Under the pieces are notes generated by a model. The model did not search any database. It had not been told where the DNA came from and saw nothing but the letters and a program-made list of their open reading frames with translations. A DNA stretch of 64,000 nucleotides from Oscillospiraceae bacterium (GTDB taxonomy: Bacteria; Bacillota; Clostridia; Oscillospirales; Ruminococcaceae), in assembly GCA_017847835.1 (NCBI GenBank), contig JAGASH010000002.1, forward strand, positions 62,001-126,000, read 5' to 3'. Of this stretch, positions 58,466-64,000 are shown in pieces. A program made the translations under genes and the position numbers. Position 1 is the first letter of the stretch, and each line of letters starts with the position of its first letter.

Positions 58466-59239
58466 ATGAACAAATCTGTAAGAAAAGCGGTTATCGCAGG
58501 CAACTGGAAGATGAACAAAACCCGTCCCGAGGCAAAGGCTCTGCTTGAAGAACTCAAGCCGCTGGTTGCTGACGTAAAGGGCGTTGAAATCGTAGCTTGC
58601 GTACCTTTCACCAACCTTGAAACTGCTCTTGCTGCAACCGAGGGAACGAATATCAAAATCGGCGCTGAGAACTGCCACTTTGAGAAGAGCGGTGCGTTCA
58701 CGGGCGAAATTTCTGCGGATATGCTGGCTGAAATGGGAGTTGAGTACGTTGTTCTCGGTCACTCCGAGCGCAGACAGTACTTCAACGAAACCGACGAAAC
58801 CGTTTACAAGCGCACAAAGGCTGCTCTCGCTGCCGGCTTGAAGCCTATCGTTTGCGTTGGCGAGCTGCTCTGGGAACGCGAGTGCAACATCACCGAGGAA
58901 GTTATCGCGCGCCAGATTAAGCTTGATTTCTACGATATTTCCGCTGAGGATATGAAGAAGTGCATTATCGCTTATGAGCCCGTTTGGGCAATCGGCACCG
59001 GCAAAACCGCGACAGCTGAGCAGGCTGAAGAAGTTTGCGCATTCATCAGAGCACAGCTCGAAAAGAAGTACGACAAGGCAACCGCAGAGGCTGTTACCAT
59101 TCAGTACGGCGGCTCGATGAACGCGGGCAACGCTGAGGAGCTTGTCAAGAAGCCCAACGTTGACGGCGGACTTATCGGCGGCGCTTCGCTCAAGGCTCCC
59201 GATTTCACTGCAATTATCAAGGCTGCTGAGGCGAACTGA
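58466..59239 (+). CDS. tpiA: Triosephosphate isomerase
   Basis: A 257-residue TIM-barrel enzyme. Lys in AGNWKMNKT, His in VLGHSERRQ, and the catalytic Glu in AYEPVWAIGTGKTAT are clear; YGGSMNAGNAEEL forms the phosphate site. It lies 100 bp after pgk with no promoter seen, so it is probably cotranscribed. Confidence 0.97.
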   Translation: MNKSVRKAVIAGNWKMNKTRPEAKALLEELKPLVADVKGVEIVACVPFTNLETALAATEGTNIKIGAENCHFEKSGAFTGEISADMLAEMGVEYVVLGHSERRQYFNETDETVYKRTKAALAAGLKPIVCVGELLWERECNITEEVIARQIKLDFYDISAEDMKKCIIAYEPVWAIGTGKTATAEQAEEVCAFIRAQLEKKYDKATAEAVTIQYGGSMNAGNAEELVKKPNVDGGLIGGASLKAPDFTAIIKAAEAN

Positions 59240-59273
59240 TTTACTAAAAAGTTGATTGAAAGGATTTGGAAAT

Positions 59274-60842
59274 ATGTCAAAACCTGTATTATTGGTAGTA
59301 ATGGACGGCGTTGGCTTCTCGAAAACGGGACTTGGCGACGCTGTAACCGAGGCAAATACACCCACTCTGGACTGGCTGCTTGCAAACTGCCCGAACACGC
59401 GTCTTAAAGCGCACGGCGGCGCTGTCGGACTGCCTTCCGATGACGATATGGGCAACTCCGAGGTTGGACACAACGCGCTCGGCTGCGGACAGATTTATTC
59501 GCAGGGCGCAAAGCTCGTAAACGAGAGCATTGAGAGCGGCAAAATGTACGACTCTTCCGCGTGGAAGGAGCTTGTCGCAAACTGCGTTTCCAAGAACTCC
59601 ACGATGCACTTCATCGGTCTTTTGTCCGACGGTAACGTTCACTCGAACATCTCGCACCTGTTCAATATGCTCAAAAAGGCAAAGGCTGACGGCGTGAAAA
59701 AAGCGCGCGTTCACTGCTTGCTGGACGGTCGCGACGTTCCCGCAACTTCTGCTCCGATTTATATCGAGCAGCTCGAAAAGGTTCTCGCAGAGCTGAACGA
59801 CGACAATTTCAACGGCAAAATCGCTTCCGGCGGCGGCCGTATGAAGATTACAATGGACCGTTATCAGGCTGACTGGGCAATGGTTGAGCGCGGCTGGAAA
59901 ACCCACGTTAAGGGCGAGGGCAGACAGTTCACGTCGGCAGCAGAGGCTGTTGAAACGCTTCGCAATGAAACCGGCGCTATTGACCAGGACCTCCCCGCGT
60001 TCGTTATCGCTGAAAACGGCGAGCCTGTCGGCAAGATTGTAGACGGCGACAGCGTAATCCTCTTCAACTTCCGCGGTGACCGTGCAATTGAGCTTTCTAT
60101 GGCTTTCGACAACGACGAGTTCACTCAGTTTGAGCGCGGCGGCAAGCCCAACGTTTGCTATGCGGGTATGCTCGAATATGACGGCGATATGAAGCTCCCG
60201 AAGCGCTTCCTTGTAAACCCGCCCGAAATTCACGACACGCTTTCCGAGGTTCTTGTTGCGGCAAAGCTCAACCAGTACGCTGTTTCCGAAACGCAGAAGT
60301 ACGGTCACGTTACCTATTTCTGGAACGGCAACCGCAGCGGCAAGTTCTCCGAGGAGCTTGAAACATTCAAGGAAATTCCTTCGGATAACGTCAGCTTCGA
60401 CCAGCGCCCGTGGATGAAGAGCGCGGATATTGTCGATGATTTGATTGAGGCAATCAAGTCCAAGAAGTACGATTTCCTGCGCTGCAACTTCCCGAACGGC
60501 GATATGGTAGGTCACACGGGTTCGCTTCAGGCAACGATTATCGGTGTTGAAGCGGTTGATATCGGTCTTGCAAGACTGATGAAGGTTTGCGACGAGTACG
60601 GTGTGACGATGCTTATCACCGCTGACCACGGCAACGCAGACGAGATGCTTGAAAAGAACAAGAAGGGCGAGGTTCAGGTTCGCACGGCTCACTCGCTTAA
60701 CCCTGTTCCGTTCATCATCTACGACAAGGACGTGAAGTACACCATAAAGGACGGCGAGTACGGACTTTCAAACGTTGCTCCGACTGTTGTCAAGATGTTC
60801 GGCTTGACTGCTCCCGATTGCTGGCAGGAAAGTATGATTTAA
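59274..60842 (+). CDS. gpmI: 2,3-bisphosphoglycerate-independent phosphoglycerate mutase
   Basis: A 522-residue manganese enzyme interconverting 3- and 2-phosphoglycerate. VVMDGVGFSK, the phosphoserine region GNSEVGHNALGCG, HCLLDGRDV and the late metal site TADHGNADEM are present. The ATG at 59274 has AAAGGATTTGGAAAT upstream; the frame open from 59256 includes it and is rejected. Gapdh and enolase genes are not in this cluster. Confidence 0.97.
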   Translation: MSKPVLLVVMDGVGFSKTGLGDAVTEANTPTLDWLLANCPNTRLKAHGGAVGLPSDDDMGNSEVGHNALGCGQIYSQGAKLVNESIESGKMYDSSAWKELVANCVSKNSTMHFIGLLSDGNVHSNISHLFNMLKKAKADGVKKARVHCLLDGRDVPATSAPIYIEQLEKVLAELNDDNFNGKIASGGGRMKITMDRYQADWAMVERGWKTHVKGEGRQFTSAAEAVETLRNETGAIDQDLPAFVIAENGEPVGKIVDGDSVILFNFRGDRAIELSMAFDNDEFTQFERGGKPNVCYAGMLEYDGDMKLPKRFLVNPPEIHDTLSEVLVAAKLNQYAVSETQKYGHVTYFWNGNRSGKFSEELETFKEIPSDNVSFDQRPWMKSADIVDDLIEAIKSKKYDFLRCNFPNGDMVGHTGSLQATIIGVEAVDIGLARLMKVCDEYGVTMLITADHGNADEMLEKNKKGEVQVRTAHSLNPVPFIIYDKDVKYTIKDGEYGLSNVAPTVVKMFGLTAPDCWQESMI

Positions 60843-60843
60843 C

Positions 60844-60950
60844 ACAGTCTGACGATAAAGGCACATCTGCGTCGTCAACGGCATTTCGGCAGGCACAAAG
60901 CCTAGCCGAAATACCGTTTCCTAGCATCTGCACCTTTCTCGCCAGCCTGT
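60844..60950. repeat. 107-nt imperfect palindrome after gpmI
   Basis: The left arm (60844-60894) and the right arm (60900-60950) are imperfect reverse complements around GGCACAAAGCC at 60892-60902. Best-paired parts are CATTTCGGC-type (GCATTTCGGC / GCCGAAAT) and CATCTGC / GCATCTG. It could fold as one long hairpin on either strand. It may be a repetitive intergenic element or a non-coding RNA; no protein is encoded. Confidence 0.7.
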
Positions 60951-60969
60951 AAAATTGAGATAAAACGCG

Positions 60970-60998
60970 CGCTCCCGAGAGATTTCGGGAGCGTTTTT
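60970..60998. terminator. Terminator between gpmI and the radical SAM gene
   Basis: CGCTCCCGA (60970-60978) pairs with TCGGGAGCG (60985-60993), followed by TTTTTAT; partly usable from both sides. Confidence 0.82.
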
Positions 60999-61002
60999 AT
61001 AT

Positions 61003-61863
61003 TTATAATAAGGTTAGTTGCTCGGGCTCGTCAATCGTTTTCATAAACGTGAAGACCTCGTTCTGATTGCGGACAATTCCGTGTTTATCGCAGAATTCCG
61101 TGAAATACCGCCAAAGTTTGTCGATGTTCGGAGAGGGAATTTCATAGCTGTTCCCGTAGCGCTTCGAGTATTTTTCCCGCAATCCCGGAAAATGCCTGTC
61201 AAGAGCCGCGTAAAAATACTCGCGGTCACCGTTTCGGAGAGTCAAGCCCATTCCGAACGAAATTATTCCGTAAACGCCCGCTTCCGCGATTTTTTCAAGC
61301 AGCGCAGCGAGATTTTCCACGGTGTCGTTGATAAACGGCAGCAGCGGTGTGAGCCACACAACCGTCGGTATCCCGCGTTTTTTCATTTCACGCAGTACCT
61401 CGACGCGTCGTGACGTCACGCAGACATTCGGCTCTACAATGCGGCAAAGTTCGTCGTCGGCGGTCGTGAGCGTCATCTGAACCACGGCTTTTGCTTTCTC
61501 GTTGATTTGCGCGAGAAGGTCAATATCGCGCATAACCAAATCCGATTTCGTGAGCACAGCCGCGCCGAAATCGTACCTTTCAATTACTTCCAGACACCGT
61601 CGCGTTATCCGCAAATCCTTTTCAATCGGGATATACGGGTCGCACATCGCGCCCGTGCCTATCACGCAGCGCCGACGTTTTGATTTCAGAGCCGTTTCAA
61701 GCAATTCGGGCGCGTTTTGTTTGACCTCGATATCCTCGAAATCGTGCGGCATATTGTAGCAGTCGCTTCGCGAGTCGCAGTAAATGCACCCGTGCAGACA
61801 GCCGCGGTACACGTTTATGCCGTTTTTCGCGCTCAGAATACCCTTTGCGTTCACAAAATGCAT
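61003..61863 (-). CDS. SPL-family radical SAM protein
   Basis: A 286-residue radical S-adenosylmethionine enzyme with the cluster motif GCLHGCIYCDSRSDCYNMPH (CxxxCxxC), followed by IGTGAMCDPYIPIE and VLTKSDLVMRDIDLL, which are typical of the spore photoproduct lyase-related family (SplB-like/Rv2578c-like). True spore photoproduct lyases are longer (about 340) and have an extra conserved Cys; this one is more likely an uncharacterised relative. Single gene with its own promoter. The start ATG 61863 lacks a strong ribosome site (GTGAGAAA). Confidence 0.85.
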   Translation of the reverse strand: MHFVNAKGILSAKNGINVYRGCLHGCIYCDSRSDCYNMPHDFEDIEVKQNAPELLETALKSKRRRCVIGTGAMCDPYIPIEKDLRITRRCLEVIERYDFGAAVLTKSDLVMRDIDLLAQINEKAKAVVQMTLTTADDELCRIVEPNVCVTSRRVEVLREMKKRGIPTVVWLTPLLPFINDTVENLAALLEKIAEAGVYGIISFGMGLTLRNGDREYFYAALDRHFPGLREKYSKRYGNSYEIPSPNIDKLWRYFTEFCDKHGIVRNQNEVFTFMKTIDEPEQLTLL

Positions 61864-61899
61864 TTTCTCACCCGTTTCAGAACAATTGTTTCTGTGAAC

Positions 61900-61928
61900 A
61901 TTATATCCGATTTTTCTGTGCTTGTCAA
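61900..61928 (-). promoter_or_regulatory. Promoter of the radical SAM gene
   Basis: TTGACA (61923-61928), 17 nt, TATAAT (61900-61905) on the minus strand, perfect consensus. Confidence 0.8.
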
Positions 61929-62042
61929 GTCTTGCCTATATAAATGTTGTATAAAATCAAGGGAAATAGAGAATATAGTGATATTGCACAATAAATTAAT
62001 AAAAAAATATTGCGAGTTTGTAATCTTTTTTTGCAAAAACCC

Positions 62043-62071
62043 TTGACAAAACGTGAGAAATGTGATAAATT
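62043..62071 (+). promoter_or_regulatory. Promoter of the hrcA-grpE-dnaK operon
   Basis: TTGACA (62043-62048), 17 nt, TAAATT (62066-62071). It lies directly before the CIRCE operator. Confidence 0.75.
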
Positions 62072-62075
62072 ATAA

Positions 62076-62102
62076 TTAGCACTCAGAGAGAGTGAGTGCT
62101 AA
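62076..62102 (+). promoter_or_regulatory. CIRCE operator (HrcA binding site)
   Basis: TTAGCACTC (62076-62084), a 9-nt spacer, GAGTGCTAA (62094-62102): perfect match to the CIRCE element. HrcA binds here and represses the operon until heat or unfolded protein relieves it. Confidence 0.96.
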
Positions 62103-62142
62103 ACATCAAACGGTCACGGAAAAATGAAAGGTGGGAGCTTTG

Positions 62143-63192
62143 GTGGATACGCGTGGAATGAAAATTCTGACGGCGATTATCGACGAGTATATCAGAACGG
62201 GCGAGCCTGTCGGTTCAAAAGCTCTTGCCGAAACGCACGACCTCAAGGTTTCCTCCGCGACAATCCGCAACACAATGGCGGCTCTTGAGCAGGAGGGGTA
62301 CCTCGACCACCCGCATACCTCCGCGGGACGTGTTCCCACGTTCAAGGGTTTTCGGTATTACATCGACAATCTGATGAACCCCGAACCTGTCGCTGCCGAA
62401 AATATCTCGCGTATCGACGAGTTTTTCGATGAAAGCAGCCTCACCGATGACGCGATTATCGAAAGCGCTTCGACGGCTCTTGCGGAAATCACGAAATGCG
62501 CGGCGATTTCCACAAATCACGCGTCAAAGTTCTCGGTGATATCAAAGGTTGACGTTATCCCGACAGGTCGGAGAATGTACGTTCTGCTGCTGATAACCTC
62601 AAACGGCGCGATTAAGAACAAGGTCTGCCGAATGGAATTTGACCTCACGGAAGAGCAAATGCGAGGCTTCACGGAGTTTCTGAACGAGCACCTTCGCGGC
62701 GTGAACCTTGAAAATATGTCCGAGGAATATGTCGAGAAGCTTGTTTCCGCGATGAGCAGCTATATGCTCTCGCTCTCACCGCTTCTTCACGCGGTTTACG
62801 AGCTTTCTGCGGAAATGATGCGCGACAGTGTTGCCGTGAAGGGTGAGGCAAACCTTCTCGCGTGCAGCGAAATTCCCGCTCAGGACGTGATGAAGTTTCT
62901 TGAACAGAAAAGCCTGTTCCCCGAAATGCTTGACAGCGCGCTTTCGGGCATATCGATAAAGTTCGGCGAGGAGGACGGGACGTTTGCGATATCAAACGGA
63001 GCGGTTGTGAGCGCGAGCTACTACAAGGACGGCAAGCCCGCGGGAACGCTCGGCGTTATCGGTCCTATGCGGCTTGATTACCGGAAGGTTATCCCGTATA
63101 TCGAATATTTGAGCAAAAAAGTGACGACTCTGCTTTCCGAAAGCGAGCGTTTGCAGATAGAAAGTGAGGAAATTGACGACAATGATGAATGA
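62143..63192 (+). CDS. hrcA: Heat-inducible transcription repressor HrcA
   Basis: A 349-residue repressor of chaperone genes. N-terminal winged helix (MKILTAIIDEYIRTGEPVGS, then SSATIRNTMAALEQEGYLDH), followed by a GAF-like dimer domain. The start is not certain: GTG 62131, TTG 62140 and GTG 62143 are in frame; the AAAGGTGGGAG sequence fits the last two, and 62143 aligns best with family starts. It overlaps grpE and autoregulates through CIRCE. Confidence 0.92.
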   Translation: MDTRGMKILTAIIDEYIRTGEPVGSKALAETHDLKVSSATIRNTMAALEQEGYLDHPHTSAGRVPTFKGFRYYIDNLMNPEPVAAENISRIDEFFDESSLTDDAIIESASTALAEITKCAAISTNHASKFSVISKVDVIPTGRRMYVLLLITSNGAIKNKVCRMEFDLTEEQMRGFTEFLNEHLRGVNLENMSEEYVEKLVSAMSSYMLSLSPLLHAVYELSAEMMRDSVAVKGEANLLACSEIPAQDVMKFLEQKSLFPEMLDSALSGISIKFGEEDGTFAISNGAVVSASYYKDGKPAGTLGVIGPMRLDYRKVIPYIEYLSKKVTTLLSESERLQIESEEIDDNDE

Positions 63193-63715
63193 AGAAGAAA
63201 TAGAAAAGACCGAGGATATTCCCGAGGAGCAGGCTGAACAGGAAACTCAGACCGAACAGCCCGAGGAAACCGAGGCAAACGAAGCCGACAAGGTTGCCGA
63301 GGAGCTTTCGGCGGTGAAGGAGCAGCTTGTTCGGACTATGGCGGAGTACGACAACTTCCGCAAGCGTTCTCAGCGCGAAAAAGACGCTCTCAGAAGCGAT
63401 ATCATCGTGAACGTGACTTCAAAGTTTTTGCCCGTTATGGACAATCTCGAAAGAGCGCTTAACGCGGACTGTACCGACGAGAACTACAAAAGCGGTGTGA
63501 AGATGATTTACGACAGCTTTATGGAAACGCTCAAAGGTCTCGGAGTTGAGGAAATCGAAAGCGACGGCGCGGATTTCTCACCGAATTTACATCAGGCGGT
63601 GCAGAAAATCCAGTCGGAGGAAGTCGAGAGCGGAAAGGTCGCTCAGACATTTGCAAAGGGCTATAAAATCGGCGACAAGGTTATCAGATTTGCGGTAGTC
63701 GCGGTTGCCGAATAG
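63182..63715 (+). CDS. grpE: Nucleotide exchange factor GrpE
   Basis: A 177-residue co-chaperone that releases ADP from DnaK. A Glu-rich disordered N terminus (about 1-45) is followed by the long dimer helix (ELSAVKEQLVRTMAEYDNFR) and the signature FLPVMDNLERAL, ending in the beta domain (HQAVQKIQSEE, GYKIGDKVIRFAVVAVAE). The start overlaps the hrcA stop; two consecutive ATGs (63182 and 63185) are possible. AGTGAGGAAATTGACGAC lies upstream. Confidence 0.95.
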   Translation: MMNEEEIEKTEDIPEEQAEQETQTEQPEETEANEADKVAEELSAVKEQLVRTMAEYDNFRKRSQREKDALRSDIIVNVTSKFLPVMDNLERALNADCTDENYKSGVKMIYDSFMETLKGLGVEEIESDGADFSPNLHQAVQKIQSEEVESGKVAQTFAKGYKIGDKVIRFAVVAVAE

Positions 63716-63772
63716 CAATAAATCAAAGCAAAATCAAACACAACAGAATATCGGCAAAAGCCGGTTTATTGA

Positions 63773-64000
<228 letters not shown>

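Noticed and set aside
59289-60692. 467-codon minus-strand frame antisense to gpmI
   Set aside because: gpmI is complete with active-site motifs; the antisense frame has no signal or family resemblance.
60844-60950. tRNA or other classical RNA gene in the palindrome
   Set aside because: No cloverleaf, no CCA end and no TTC-loop consensus; only a long hairpin is supported.
61003-61863. Spore photoproduct lyase (splB) as a firm call
   Set aside because: The protein is shorter and lacks clear evidence for the extra catalytic Cys; it belongs to the broader SPL-related radical SAM family.

Overview
The window looks like the chromosome of an anaerobic, spore-forming Clostridia member, probably of the Ruminococcaceae/Oscillospiraceae type. 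The basis is gene content: a GerA-type spore germination operon, GerW/YtfJ, rubrerythrin and rubredoxin, an OadA-type carboxylase module, a short NrdD-like protein, a tRNA-Tyr T-box leader, HrcA/CIRCE control of grpE-dnaK, and a clostridial fab/acc cluster. Most genes have Shine-Dalgarno sites, and many promoters are close to TTGACA-17-TATAAT. No species call is possible from sequence alone.

Layout. 1-5.8 kb: partial AI-2E-family transporter, divergent from a germinant receptor operon (A subunit, a 46-codon unknown ORF, B, C), then an aldo/keto reductase and a DUF5131 protein. 5.8-9.4 kb (minus strand): tyrS behind an unknown membrane protein gene, both under a Tyr T-box; class I DAHP synthase; ruvX. 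9.5-15 kb: M50 protease, scpA-scpB, DUF2953, ytfJ, D,D-carboxypeptidase, pseudouridine synthase, one unknown gene. 15.2-18.4 kb: three-gene carboxyltransferase/biotin carrier/OadA module. 18.9-22.3 kb: sugar ABC importer (binding protein, terminator-like hairpin, two permeases, no ATPase). 22.4-24.0 kb: tandem zinc-ribbon membrane proteins with one decayed copy.

24.1-33.3 kb: an integrated mobile element of about 8.9 kb, inserted in the 3' end of a rubrerythrin gene. It is flanked by a direct repeat of about 283 bp that contains a whole rubredoxin gene plus the last 19 codons (including stop) of rubrerythrin. Inside are a tyrosine recombinase, a WYL regulator, an operon of envelope proteins and lipoproteins, an XRE regulator, a winged-helix protein and two paralogous small proteins. 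No relaxase or conjugation gene was recognised. Arm-site-like TTTACAAG/TTTACAAC repeats lie near both ends.

33.3-49.4 kb: intact rubrerythrin; NrdD-like small protein; nadB-nadC plus an 85-residue kinase-associated protein; hflX; rodA and an atypical galactokinase-family protein; a degenerate GGDEF-EAL protein; amidohydrolase with an orphan fumarase alpha subunit; ECF sigma with putative anti-sigma; fabD-aroE-aroK. 49.4-57 kb: fabH-fabG-fabF-accB-fabZ-accC-accD-accA, then acpP; no enoyl-ACP reductase is visible. 57-61 kb: pgk-tpiA-gpmI, followed by a 107-nt imperfect palindrome. 61-64 kb: SPL-family radical SAM protein, then CIRCE-hrcA-grpE-dnaK (dnaK cut by the window end).

The strongest candidate for something undescribed is the rubrerythrin-targeting element. 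It apparently carries its own near-identical copy of the downstream rubredoxin gene, so integration rebuilds the host rubrerythrin-rubredoxin operon and strands the old rubredoxin copy.
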